The notes beneath the pieces were generated by a model. The model was given only the letters and a program-made list of their open reading frames with translations. It did not search any database and was not told where the DNA came from. From positions 496,001-560,000 of the forward strand of contig NZ_JBBUTI010000001.1 in assembly GCF_038066635.1 (NCBI RefSeq): 64,000 nt of DNA. Reading direction: 5' to 3'. Shown in pieces: positions 28,038 through 36,219 of this stretch. Each line of letters begins with the position of its first letter. Position 1 is the first letter of the stretch. The position numbers and the translations under genes are program-made. The stretch comes from Ideonella margarita. GTDB lineage: Bacteria > Pseudomonadota > Gammaproteobacteria > Burkholderiales > Burkholderiaceae_C.

Positions 28038-28457
28038 ATGTTTGTGCCCACACCCACGGAAAACACCGCTGTCACGGCGCCCCGAACCGCGCGCCATGCC
28101 TGGCAGCGCGTGCTGTGGCTGGTGGCGGGCTGGCTGGCCTTGTTGCTGGGTGTGGTGGGCGCGTTTCTGCCGCTGCTGCCCACCACACCGTTCGTGTTGC
28201 TGGCCGCCTTCTGCTTTTCGCGCGGCAGTGCCCGCTGGGAGCACTGGCTGATTCACCACCCGCGGCTGGGGCCGATGGTGCGTGACTGGCGCGCCACCCG
28301 GGCCGTGCCGCTTCGCGCCAAGCAACTGGCCACGGTGATGATGACCTTCAGCTGCCTCTGGGCCTGGTGGGTCATTCCGTCGGTGTGGCGCTGGGCGCCG
28401 GCCATCAGCTGCGCCTGCGTGGCCTTGTGGCTCTGGCGCCTGCCGACACGGCGCTAA
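28038..28457 (+). CDS. DUF454 (YbaN-like) small membrane protein
   Basis: A 139-residue inner-membrane protein starting MFVPTPTENTAVTAPRTARH. It has the DUF454 core LLLGVVGAFLPLLPTTPFVL, then AAFCFSRGSARWEHWLIHHP and GPMVRDWRATRAVPLRAKQL. Two or three hydrophobic helices are visible. ATG 28038 is chosen because the earlier frame start at 27996 has no ribosome site. The family's function is unknown. It is convergent with dinB, with six bases between stops. Confidence 0.85.
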   Translation: MFVPTPTENTAVTAPRTARHAWQRVLWLVAGWLALLLGVVGAFLPLLPTTPFVLLAAFCFSRGSARWEHWLIHHPRLGPMVRDWRATRAVPLRAKQLATVMMTFSCLWAWWVIPSVWRWAPAISCACVALWLWRLPTRR

Positions 28458-28463
28458 AGGGGC

Positions 28464-29804
28464 TCAGGGCGTCACGGGGCCTTGGGCCAGGTCGCTGCCG
28501 TTCATCGCTTCCAGGTAGTCCATCGCGGGTTCCTCGTCGAACAGGTCTGGCTCGCGGGCGAGCAGCGCGTGGCTGGGGGAGCCCGTGCCGGTGCTGTGGC
28601 TCGTCGGTGAGCCCCCGGTCGCCTTCGGCCTGGTTCGCGCACCCGAGCGTGCCGGTGCCAGCACCGGTGCATCTGCCCGCGTCAGTCCAGCCACCCGCAC
28701 GCCCAGCAGGCGCAGGCGCCGGCTCAGGTCGACGCGCTTCAGGCACTGCCCGGCAGCCAGCCTGATTTGCGTACCGTCCGCCGTGGGCGCGGGCAGTGTC
28801 AGGTCGCGCGTCACCGTCTTGAAATCATCGAACCGCAGCTTGATGCCCACGGTGCGGCCCACGTAGCCCTTGCGCTGCAGGTCGTCGCCGACGCGCACGC
28901 ACAGCTCGGTGAAGATCTGGCTGAGCTGGGCGCGGTCGCGCACGGCATGCAGGTCGCGCTCGAAGGTGGTTTCGCGGCTCATCGACACGGGCTCGCTCTC
29001 GGTCACCACCGGCCGGTCATCCTGCGCATGGGCGGCGCGGTGCAGCCAGGCGCCGTAGTGGGCGCCGAAGCGTTCCATCAGCCACAAGGGTTCCATCGCG
29101 GCCAGCTGGCCGATGGTTTCAATGCCCAGCGTGGCCAGGCGCGCACCGGCCTTCGGGCCGATGCCGTTGATGCGCCGCACCGGCAGCGGCCAGAAGCGGC
29201 TGGTGATGTCGTCGACCATCAGCATGGTCAGGCCGTCGGGCTTGTCGAGGTCGCTCGCCACCTTGGAGAGCAGCTTGTTCGGCGTCACGCCGATCGAGCA
29301 GCTCAGGCCGGTCCGCCGCTTCACGTTGTTCTTGATGTCGCGGGCGATGGCGCGCACGCCGCCGAGCGGGTCGTGGCCGACGGTGTCCTGCGCGCCGGGC
29401 ACATCGGTCAAGTCGATGTAGATCTCGTCGATGCCGCGGTCTTCGATCACCGGCGCCAGCTCGGCCACTGCCGCCTTGAAGGCCCGCGAGTAGTGGCGGT
29501 ACTGGTCGAAGTCGGTGGGCAACAGCACGGCGTCGGGCGCCTTGGCGGCGGCCTTCATCAGGCCCATGCCTGAAAACACGCCCAGCGCCCGCGCCTCATA
29601 AGTAGAGGTGGTGATGACGCCGCGGCCGGTGTAGTCACCCAGGCGCGCATAGGTGCGGGTGCCGTCGGCCTGGGTTTGTGGCTGGTGGCGCCGCCCGCCG
29701 CCGATCACCACCGCCTGGCCCCGCAGATCGGGGTAACGCAGCAGTTCGACCGACGCATAAAAGGCGTCCATGTCGAGGTGGGCGATGAGGCGGCGGCGTG
29801 TCAT
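28464..29804 (-). CDS. dinB: Y-family DNA polymerase IV
   Basis: A 446-residue translesion polymerase. The first catalytic acid is in HLDMDAFYASVE near the N-terminus, and the second pair is in GIDEIYIDLTDVPG. The fingers/palm segment CSIGVTPNKLLSKVASDLDK, the helix-hairpin-helix INGIGPKAGARLATLGIETI and the little-finger domain follow. It is about 95 residues longer than E. coli DinB because of a variable, disordered-looking C-terminal tail (Thr/Ser/Pro/Arg-rich after about 375) that ends in EPDLFDEEPAMDYLEAMN; the LFDEE piece could be a clamp-binding peptide. ATG 29804 fits the conserved MTRRRLIAHLDMD start. No canonical LexA box was recognised upstream. Confidence 0.92.
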   Translation of the reverse strand: MTRRRLIAHLDMDAFYASVELLRYPDLRGQAVVIGGGRRHQPQTQADGTRTYARLGDYTGRGVITTSTYEARALGVFSGMGLMKAAAKAPDAVLLPTDFDQYRHYSRAFKAAVAELAPVIEDRGIDEIYIDLTDVPGAQDTVGHDPLGGVRAIARDIKNNVKRRTGLSCSIGVTPNKLLSKVASDLDKPDGLTMLMVDDITSRFWPLPVRRINGIGPKAGARLATLGIETIGQLAAMEPLWLMERFGAHYGAWLHRAAHAQDDRPVVTESEPVSMSRETTFERDLHAVRDRAQLSQIFTELCVRVGDDLQRKGYVGRTVGIKLRFDDFKTVTRDLTLPAPTADGTQIRLAAGQCLKRVDLSRRLRLLGVRVAGLTRADAPVLAPARSGARTRPKATGGSPTSHSTGTGSPSHALLAREPDLFDEEPAMDYLEAMNGSDLAQGPVTP

Positions 29805-29876
29805 GGTGGTAACTACTGGATGGATTATCAGCCCGGCCATCGCGAAAACAAACCTGCTTTCCAATGCAGTTTTCGC

Positions 29877-29905
29877 TTGAAATGTGCGCAAAGCACATTT
29901 ATAGT
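29877..29905 (+). promoter_or_regulatory. Sigma-70 promoter with a perfect dyad filling the spacer
   Basis: TTGAAA (29877-29882) and TATAGT (29900-29905) are separated by 17 bases, a near-consensus promoter reading toward the DUF5666 gene. A perfect inverted repeat occupies 29880-29900: arm AAATGTGC, centre GCAAA, arm GCACATTT. The arms overlap the inner edges of both promoter elements, so a dimer bound there would either block polymerase or distort the spacer. The inferred transcription start is about 29912, leaving a leader of roughly 130 bases before ATG 30042. Confidence 0.65.
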
Positions 29906-30041
29906 GAGACCACGTTGAAGGCGGCAAAGCTCTATCCAGATGTCCTTGTCGTCCTTCCTACCCGTCACTGGCACCCGGCACGGTCCAGTTCAACCACGGT
30001 CAGGCTCGCTGTCTGGCCCTTGCTTGTCTCTGGAGGTTTCC

Positions 30042-31292
30042 ATGTTCAATTCAACGACGCTTCGTGCCCGCACCGCCCTCAACAGCCGCTTTGGCCCCAG
30101 CCTGCGCTGGGCGGGTGCCGGCGTGTGCCTGTGCGCCCTCGCGGTGCTGGTTGCCTGTGGCGGCGGTGGCGGCGCTGATGCCACCACGGCGGGCAGCAAC
30201 ACCGGCGGCAACGCCACGGCCAGCGCTTACACGTCAGGTGCCATCTCCGGCTTCGGCTCGATCATCGTGAACGGTGTGCGCTTCGACGACAGCAGCGCTG
30301 ATGTGCTCGACGACGACGGCGTGCGCCACGGCCGTGACGAACTCAAGCTCGGCACGCAGGTGGAAATCGAGAGCGGCTCGCTCAACCGCACCACCCAGCG
30401 CGCCAGCGCCAGCATCATCCGCTTTGGCAGTGCACTGCTGGGCCCGGTGGAAGCCATCAACGCGGCCAGCAACCAGCTGACGGTGCTGGGCCAGACGGTG
30501 GAAGTGGCCACCACCACGGTGTTCTCCGACGGCCTGTCGGGCGGCCTCAGCGCCATCACCACCGGCATGGTGCTGGAGGTGCATGCCCGCCTCGACACCG
30601 CCCGCGCCGTGTATGTGGCCACCCGCATCGAAGCCGAGACCAGCGCCACCGCCTACCAGGTGCGCGGCACCGTGGCCTCGCTTGACACCACCGCCAAGAC
30701 CTTCCGCATCGGAACCGCTGTCATCAACTACGCCAGCGTGGCCACCGTGCCCACCGGCCTGGCCAACGGCAGCAACGTGCGCGCCAGCCTGCAAACCACG
30801 GCCGTCAACGGCCAGTGGGTGGCCACGACCCTCAAGTCGGCTGAGCGCAAGGTGGGCAACCACAGCGAGTCGGAAGTGCACGGCCTGATCACCGCGTTCA
30901 CCTCCGCCACCGCGTTCAGCGTCGACGGCCTGGCGGTGGATGCCACCAACGCCAGCTTCCCTGACGGACAGACCGGCGTGGTGCTAGGTGCACGTGTCGA
31001 AGTGGAAGGCCCGGTCGTGAACGGCGTGCTGGTGGCCACCAAGGTCAGCGTGGAGGACGAGAGCCACGACGGCCGCGGTGAAGACTACGAGTTGCACGGC
31101 GCCATCAGCGGCCTGGACACCACCGCCAAGACCTTCACCCTGCGCACGCTGAAGGTCAGCTACGCCAGCGTCACCCTGTGGCGCGGCATCACCGAAGCCC
31201 AACTGGCCAATGGCGCCACGGTGGAAGTGAAGGGCTCGCTGTCGGCGGACCGCAGCACGCTCACCGCCTCGCGCATCAGCCGGGAAGACTGA
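30042..31292 (+). CDS. DUF5666 repeat lipoprotein (first paralogue)
   Basis: A 416-residue exported protein. A lipoprotein signal (AGAGVCLCALAVLVAC, lipobox LVAC) is followed by a Gly run. The mature part consists of repeated beta-rich DUF5666 units: AISGFGSIIVNGVRFDD, LTVLGQTVEVATTTVF, YQVRGTVASLDTTAKTFRIG and YELHGAISGLDTTAKTFTLR. The LDTTAKTF core recurs at roughly 200-residue spacing. TGGAGG at 30031-30036 fixes ATG 30042. It probably sits in the outer or inner membrane, facing the periplasm or surface. The function of DUF5666 is unknown; the small OB- or SH3-like repeats suggest binding rather than catalysis. A DUF6502 gene and a second DUF5666 gene follow. Confidence 0.85.
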   Translation: MFNSTTLRARTALNSRFGPSLRWAGAGVCLCALAVLVACGGGGGADATTAGSNTGGNATASAYTSGAISGFGSIIVNGVRFDDSSADVLDDDGVRHGRDELKLGTQVEIESGSLNRTTQRASASIIRFGSALLGPVEAINAASNQLTVLGQTVEVATTTVFSDGLSGGLSAITTGMVLEVHARLDTARAVYVATRIEAETSATAYQVRGTVASLDTTAKTFRIGTAVINYASVATVPTGLANGSNVRASLQTTAVNGQWVATTLKSAERKVGNHSESEVHGLITAFTSATAFSVDGLAVDATNASFPDGQTGVVLGARVEVEGPVVNGVLVATKVSVEDESHDGRGEDYELHGAISGLDTTAKTFTLRTLKVSYASVTLWRGITEAQLANGATVEVKGSLSADRSTLTASRISRED

Positions 31293-31307
31293 ACCCGGCC
31301 CATGTCC

Positions 31308-31338
31308 CCCTGGCGCTGCCGCTCCGGCGGCGCCAGGG
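31308..31338 (+). terminator. GC-rich intercistronic hairpin after the first DUF5666 gene
   Basis: CCCTGGCGCTGCCG (31308-31321) pairs with CGGCGGCGCCAGGG (31325-31338) with one wobble and a 3-base loop. There is no T-tract, so it is more likely a partial stop or mRNA-stabilising element that lowers expression of the two genes behind it than a full terminator. Confidence 0.45.
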
Positions 31339-31383
31339 CCCGGTCAGGTGTCACCGTTATGATGCCCACAGGTTCAGAAGTAC

Positions 31384-32265
31384 ATGTCGCAGCCTGCCGA
31401 TTCCTCCACCCCCGAGCATGCTGAACAGCAGGCCCTGATGGGTGCTGTCCAAGCGTTGATGTTGCCCCTGGCCCGCCTAGTGGTGGCCCGGGGCGTTGCG
31501 TTTGGTGAGGTGGAAGAAGCGCTCAAGCGCGCGATGATTCAAGCCGCCCGCGAAGCCGCGCTGCAGGCCAAGCCCGATGCCTTGCCGCATCGGCTGGTCA
31601 GCCGAATCTCCACCGCCACGGGCATCAACCGCCGCGAAGTGACGCGGCTGGTGGATACCCGCTCAGACGTTCGGCCGCCCCGCCGCCCGCTGGCCGTGGA
31701 GGTGTACGCCCACTGGCTGAGTGATCCGCGCTACCGCGACCACCTCGGCCAGCCCAGCCCCTTGCCGCGCCAGGGCGTGAGCCTGAGCTTTGAATCTCTG
31801 GCCCGTGAAATCACCAGCGATGTGCACCCGCGCAGCCTGCTGGACGACATGCTGCGGCTGGGCTACGCGCGCCTGTCAGAAAGCGGCGACCAGGTCGAAG
31901 CCGTGCCCGATGCCTTCGTGGCCAGTGGCGACGTGGTGCGCTCGTACCAGATCCTTGGCTCCAACATCGGCGACCACCTGAGTGGCGCGGTGGCCAACGT
32001 GCTGGGCAATGGTCGCCAGCATTTTGACCAGGCCATCGTGGCCGACGGGCTGACCGACGCGTCGATGGACGCGGTGCGCAAGCTCATCGTGGGCCAGTGG
32101 CGTGCGGTGTTTGACCACCTGGTGCCCGCGCTTGAGCGCCTGATCAGTGCCGACCGCGAACAACGTCCGGAAGCCGAACGGCAGCGTGTGCTGATCGGCC
32201 TTTACAGTTTCAACCAGGCCCAGGAAAACGCCGCCTCCGGCGACCAGCCTGCCGACGAAAGCTGA
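31384..32265 (+). CDS. DUF6502 family protein
   Basis: A 293-residue cytoplasmic protein with no signal peptide. The N-terminal half has ARLVVARGVAFGEVEEALKR and a helix-turn-helix-like stretch LVSRISTATGINRREVTRLV (about 71-90), then PLAVEVYAHWLSDPRYRD. The C-terminal half has a long helical region with LGSNIGDHLSGAVANVLGNG. DUF6502 has no known function; the HTH-like part hints at DNA binding, which is my inference. It lies between two DUF5666 lipoprotein genes and its stop is followed after one base by the ATG of the second, so translation is tightly linked. Confidence 0.83.
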   Translation: MSQPADSSTPEHAEQQALMGAVQALMLPLARLVVARGVAFGEVEEALKRAMIQAAREAALQAKPDALPHRLVSRISTATGINRREVTRLVDTRSDVRPPRRPLAVEVYAHWLSDPRYRDHLGQPSPLPRQGVSLSFESLAREITSDVHPRSLLDDMLRLGYARLSESGDQVEAVPDAFVASGDVVRSYQILGSNIGDHLSGAVANVLGNGRQHFDQAIVADGLTDASMDAVRKLIVGQWRAVFDHLVPALERLISADREQRPEAERQRVLIGLYSFNQAQENAASGDQPADES

Positions 32266-32266
32266 C

Positions 32267-33508
32267 ATGACCCGCATGCCCTTTTTCCGCACTTCGGCTG
32301 TCGCAGGCCGCACCCCGCTCTGGCGCTGGTTCCCGATGCTGCTGCTGGCTGCGATGTTGCATGCCTGCGGTGGCGGTGGGGGCGGTGGTGTTGGTGGCCA
32401 GGGCACGGGCACCTTCGCCTACACCCAGGGCCCGATCTCGGGTTACGGCTCGATCATCGTCAACGGGGTGGACTACGACGACACCGCCGCCGACCTGCGG
32501 GTGAGCAACGAAGATGGCGCCACCCTGACGGCCGCCGACCTGAAGCTGGGCATGACCGTGCAGATCGACAGCAAGGGCATCAACGCCAGCACGCTGACGG
32601 CGGTGGCCACCGCGGTGAAGGTCACCAGCGAAGTGGTTGGCCCGGTCAGCGCCAGCGACGTGTCCGCCGGCACCCTGACGGTGCTGGGCCAGACGGTGAA
32701 CATCACGGCTTCCACCACCTTCGACAGCCGCATCACGGGCGGGCAGGCGGGCGTGGCGCTGAACAGCGTGGTCGAGGTGTATGCCATCCACGACCCGGTG
32801 TCGGGCACCTACGCGGCGCGCCGCATCGAGCCCAAGAGTACCGCCACGACCTATGTGGTGCGAGGTGCGCTGAGCCAGCTCGACACCTCCGCACGCACCT
32901 TCCGCATCGGTGCTGCCACCTTCGTCTACAGCAGCGGCGCCTTGCCGGCCGACGTGGCGAACGGGGCGATCCTGCGTGTGAAGGTGGCAACCACGCCGGA
33001 CGCTCAAGGCCGCTGGGTCGTGGGCTCAGGTGGCCGCACCGAGCGCAAGCCGAGCGATGGCTCGGAGGTGGAAATCGAGAGCGTGGTGTCGAGCTACACC
33101 AGCAATGCCGCGATGGTGGTGGGCGGCCTGACGGTGAATGCGTCCGGCGCCACGATCACCCCAGCGGGCAGCGTGATCGCAGCCGGCGTTCGGGTGGAAG
33201 TGGAAGGCCGCATGCAGAGCGGCGTGCTAGTGGCCACCAAGCTGGAAGTCAAGGGTGGCCCGAGCGACAGTGGCGGCGACGACAACGGTGGCGGCCAGGA
33301 GTTCGAGCTCAAGGGCCGCATCACCAGTGTCGACACGACTGCCAAGACCCTGGTGCTGCGCGACGCGGTGGTGGACTGGAGCGGCAGCGTGGTCTATGTG
33401 AACGGCACGGCAGCCAACCTGCTGGCCAATGCCAAGGTCGAGATCAAGGGCACCTTGTCGGCCGACGGCAGCCGCGTGATGGCCACGCGCATCGCCTTCG
33501 ACAACTGA
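32267..33508 (+). CDS. DUF5666 repeat lipoprotein (second paralogue)
   Basis: A 413-residue paralogue of the protein two genes upstream, with the same order of parts. An N-terminal hydrophobic signal with a lipobox-like LHAC (His at -2 is unusual) is followed by a poly-Gly run. DUF5666 units then follow: PISGYGSIIVNGVDYDD, LTVLGQTVNITASTTF, YVVRGALSQLDTSARTFRIG and FELKGRITSVDTTAKTLVLR. Both proteins keep the position of each unit, so they arose by duplication of the whole gene. It starts one base after the DUF6502 stop and ends before a strong hairpin terminator. Confidence 0.85.
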   Translation: MTRMPFFRTSAVAGRTPLWRWFPMLLLAAMLHACGGGGGGGVGGQGTGTFAYTQGPISGYGSIIVNGVDYDDTAADLRVSNEDGATLTAADLKLGMTVQIDSKGINASTLTAVATAVKVTSEVVGPVSASDVSAGTLTVLGQTVNITASTTFDSRITGGQAGVALNSVVEVYAIHDPVSGTYAARRIEPKSTATTYVVRGALSQLDTSARTFRIGAATFVYSSGALPADVANGAILRVKVATTPDAQGRWVVGSGGRTERKPSDGSEVEIESVVSSYTSNAAMVVGGLTVNASGATITPAGSVIAAGVRVEVEGRMQSGVLVATKLEVKGGPSDSGGDDNGGGQEFELKGRITSVDTTAKTLVLRDAVVDWSGSVVYVNGTAANLLANAKVEIKGTLSADGSRVMATRIAFDN

Positions 33509-33530
33509 GGTCATTCAGACCTGCAAAAGC

Positions 33531-33553
33531 AAAGGGCCCCGATGGGGCCCTTT
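33531..33553. terminator. Rho-independent terminator between the DUF5666 operon and argH
   Basis: AAAGGGCCCC and GGGGCCCTTT form a perfect 10-base stem around GAT. Flanking A and T residues on both sides mean it can work in both directions for the convergent DUF5666 operon and argH. Confidence 0.8.
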
Positions 33554-33602
33554 GTCATTCCGTGCTTCTGCCGGCGCGCCGTTCAGCGGCGCCTTGGAAG
33601 CA

Positions 33603-35033
33603 TCAGGCCAGGCGTGCCTGGTGCCGTGCGATCTGCGCCCGGGCCTGCGACGGCGCCGTGCCGCCCAGCACATTGCGGGCATTGAGCGAGCCGCGCAGCG
33701 TCAGCACCTCGAACACATCGTCGGTGATCGACGCATGGAAGCCCTGCAGCGTGGCCAGCGGCAGTTCGGCCAGGTCCACGCCCAGCTTCAGGCCTTCCTT
33801 CACGGCGTGCGCCACCACCTCGTGGGCATCGCGGAAGGGCAGGCCCTTCTTCACCAGATAGTCGGCCAGGTCGGTGGCGGTGGCATAGCCGCGCAGCGCG
33901 GCGCGCTCCATGGCGTCGGCCTTCACCACCAGACCGCCGCTGCGGCTGCCGTCGGCGGCCACTTCACCGCCGATCATCTCGGCCATGATGCGCAGCGTGT
34001 CCTTCACCGTGTCCACGGTGTCGAACAGCGGTTCCTTGTCTTCCTGGTTGTCCTTGTTGTAGGTCAGCGGCTGGCCCTTCATCAGGGTGATCAGGCCCAT
34101 CAGGTGGCCCACCACCCGGCCGCTCTTGCCGCGGGCCAGCTCAGCCACGTCGGGGTTGCGCTTCTGCGGCATGATCGACGAGCCGGTGCAGTAGCGGTCC
34201 GACAGGTTGATGAAGCCGAAGTTCTGGCTCATCCACAGCACGATCTCTTCCGCCAGGCGCGACACATGGATCATCACCAGCGTGCTGAAGCTGGTGAACT
34301 CGATCGCGAAATCGCGGTCGCTCACGGCGTCCAGGCTGTTCTGGCAGACGCCGTCGAAGCCCAGTGCGCGGGCCACGGCTTCGCGGTCCAGCGGGTAGCT
34401 GGTGCCAGCCAGCGCAGCGGCGCCCAGCGGGAGGCGGTTCACGCGCTTGCGCACGTCGGCCAGACGCTCGGCGTCACGGGCGAACATTTCCACATAGGCC
34501 AGCATGTGGTGGGCAAAGCTCACCGGCTGGGCCACCTGCATGTGGGTGAAGCCGGGCATCACGGTTTCGGTGTGGTCGGCGGCGGCGGCCAGCAGCGCGC
34601 GCTGCATGTCGGCCAGCAGCACGCTGATCTGGTCGATCTCGCTGCGCAGCCACAGGCGCACGTCGGTGGCGACCTGGTCATTGCGGCTGCGGCCGGTGTG
34701 CAGGCGCTTGCCCGCGTCACCCACCAGTTGCGTCAGGCGCGCCTCGATGTTCAGGTGCACGTCTTCGAGTTCCAGCTTCCACTCGAACTGGCCGGATTCG
34801 ATCTCGGCGCGGATCTGTGCCATGCCGCGCTGGATGTCGGCGAGGTCTTGCGCGCCGATGATGCCTTGCGCAGACAGCATCGCCGCATGGGCCAGGCTGC
34901 CTTCGATGTCGGCGGCCCACATGCGCTTGTCGAAGAAGACGCTGGATGTGTAGCGCTTGACCAGCTCGCTCATCGGTTCTGAAAACAGGGCCGACCAGGC
35001 CTGGGACTTCTTGTCGAGTTGGTTGGTGCTCAT
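33603..35033 (-). CDS. argH: Argininosuccinate lyase
   Basis: A 476-residue enzyme of the fumarase/aspartase superfamily that splits argininosuccinate into arginine and fumarate, the last step of arginine synthesis. It starts MSTNQLDKKSQAWSALFSEP. The conserved HTGRSRNDQVATD motif, TVMPGFTHMQVAQP and the signature GSSIMPQKRNPDVAEL (with the catalytic Ser loop) are all present. The length is usual. It lies beside algZ/algR and the hem genes, as in Pseudomonas, but here transcribed away from them. Confidence 0.96.
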   Translation of the reverse strand: MSTNQLDKKSQAWSALFSEPMSELVKRYTSSVFFDKRMWAADIEGSLAHAAMLSAQGIIGAQDLADIQRGMAQIRAEIESGQFEWKLELEDVHLNIEARLTQLVGDAGKRLHTGRSRNDQVATDVRLWLRSEIDQISVLLADMQRALLAAAADHTETVMPGFTHMQVAQPVSFAHHMLAYVEMFARDAERLADVRKRVNRLPLGAAALAGTSYPLDREAVARALGFDGVCQNSLDAVSDRDFAIEFTSFSTLVMIHVSRLAEEIVLWMSQNFGFINLSDRYCTGSSIMPQKRNPDVAELARGKSGRVVGHLMGLITLMKGQPLTYNKDNQEDKEPLFDTVDTVKDTLRIMAEMIGGEVAADGSRSGGLVVKADAMERAALRGYATATDLADYLVKKGLPFRDAHEVVAHAVKEGLKLGVDLAELPLATLQGFHASITDDVFEVLTLRGSLNARNVLGGTAPSQARAQIARHQARLA

Positions 35034-35138
35034 GCGCGGGGCAGACGTTGGGAGAAAGGCTGCATGGCCGCCTTGGAAGGCGGGCGAAACCCTGATTTTA
35101 GGCGGGCCGCTTGCCGCTGGCCGCTCGGGGCGGACAGA

Positions 35139-36209
35139 ATGGCTCTTGTGATGGCCTCCAAAGACCCCGGCCCGAGCAGTGTCTGGAGCGACCTGCGCGA
35201 TGCGCTGACCCAGCCCGACCCCGAGACCACCGGGCCGCTGACCTTCTGCGCCAGTGGCCCGGTGGTGCGTGCCTTGCTGGGCGTGCATGTGCCGATGGCA
35301 CTGGCCCTGTGCTGGGTGGCACCCGGCCCGGCAGTGTGGGGCCAGTGGCTGGCCGAGGGTGCCACGCTGGCAGTACCGGCCTGCCTGGCCTGGCTGCTGT
35401 GCATGTGCGTGTTGCTGGCGCGCTGGGCGCCGCTGGCCCATGCCGCGCCGATGGTGCAGGGCGCCGCGGCGGCCACCAGCGCCGCGGCCATCACCGCGCT
35501 GGTGTGGTGGCCGCTGCACCGGGCGGGCCTGGCGCCGGGCGATACCGGCGCGCTGCCACCCACGCTGTGCGGCGCCGCCTGGGGCTGGGCCTTGTGGCAG
35601 GTCGAGCGCTGGCGCCAGCGGGCGCGCATGCCTGCCGCCGCCGCCGCCCGCCTGGCCGATTTGCAGACCCGCATCCGGCCGCACTTCCTGTTCAACACGC
35701 TCAACAGCGCCATCACCCTGGTGCAGCTCGACCCTGACCGCGCCGAAGAGCTGCTGCAGAACCTGTCGGACTTGTTCCGCGCTGGTCTCGGCCAGCTTGA
35801 CCAGCCGACCACCGTGGCGGCCGAGGTGACTCTGAGCCAGCGCTATCTGGCGATCGAGCAACTGCGTTTTGGCAGCCGCCTGGAAGTGGACTGGGACCTC
35901 GACCCCGCCGCAGCCCACGCGATGCTGCCCATCCTCGCCTTGCAGCCGCTGGTGGAAAACGCGGTGCGGCACGGGGTGGAGCCCAGCGACAAGGGCGGTC
36001 GCATCGAGGTGCGCACCCGCCGCCGGCGCGACCGCGTGCTCATTTCCGTCACCAACTCCGTCCCCGAGGGCCCGACCCGCCATGGCCACGGCATCGGGCT
36101 TGCGAGCGTTCGCCAACGGTTGCGTTTGCTGCATGATCTGGATGCCGATTTCCGCAGTGGATTGATCGAAGATGGACGCTGGCGCGTCAGCATCGGCGTG
36201 CCGGCTTGA
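35139..36209 (+). CDS. algZ: LytS/AlgZ-type membrane histidine kinase
   Basis: About 356 residues. Four or so hydrophobic helices (about 40-150) precede a His_kinase (PF06580) domain with phospho-accepting H182 in RIRPHFLFNTLNSA. The HATPase part has LPILALQPLVENAVRHGVEP and ends with GHGIGLASVRQRLRLLH. Starts at 35139 and 35151 are both possible; the first has a GGCGGA-like site. It is followed after 10 bases by the LytTR response regulator, making an AlgZ-AlgR (FimS-AlgR) pair. The stimulus is unknown; in Pseudomonas the pair controls alginate and type IV pili, which should not be assumed here. Confidence 0.88.
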   Translation: MALVMASKDPGPSSVWSDLRDALTQPDPETTGPLTFCASGPVVRALLGVHVPMALALCWVAPGPAVWGQWLAEGATLAVPACLAWLLCMCVLLARWAPLAHAAPMVQGAAAATSAAAITALVWWPLHRAGLAPGDTGALPPTLCGAAWGWALWQVERWRQRARMPAAAAARLADLQTRIRPHFLFNTLNSAITLVQLDPDRAEELLQNLSDLFRAGLGQLDQPTTVAAEVTLSQRYLAIEQLRFGSRLEVDWDLDPAAAHAMLPILALQPLVENAVRHGVEPSDKGGRIEVRTRRRRDRVLISVTNSVPEGPTRHGHGIGLASVRQRLRLLHDLDADFRSGLIEDGRWRVSIGVPA

Positions 36210-36219
36210 GGGAGACGAC

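Noticed and set aside
29805..29876. LexA box upstream of dinB
   Set aside because: No CTGT-N8-ACAG-like sequence found between dinB and the DUF5666 promoter.
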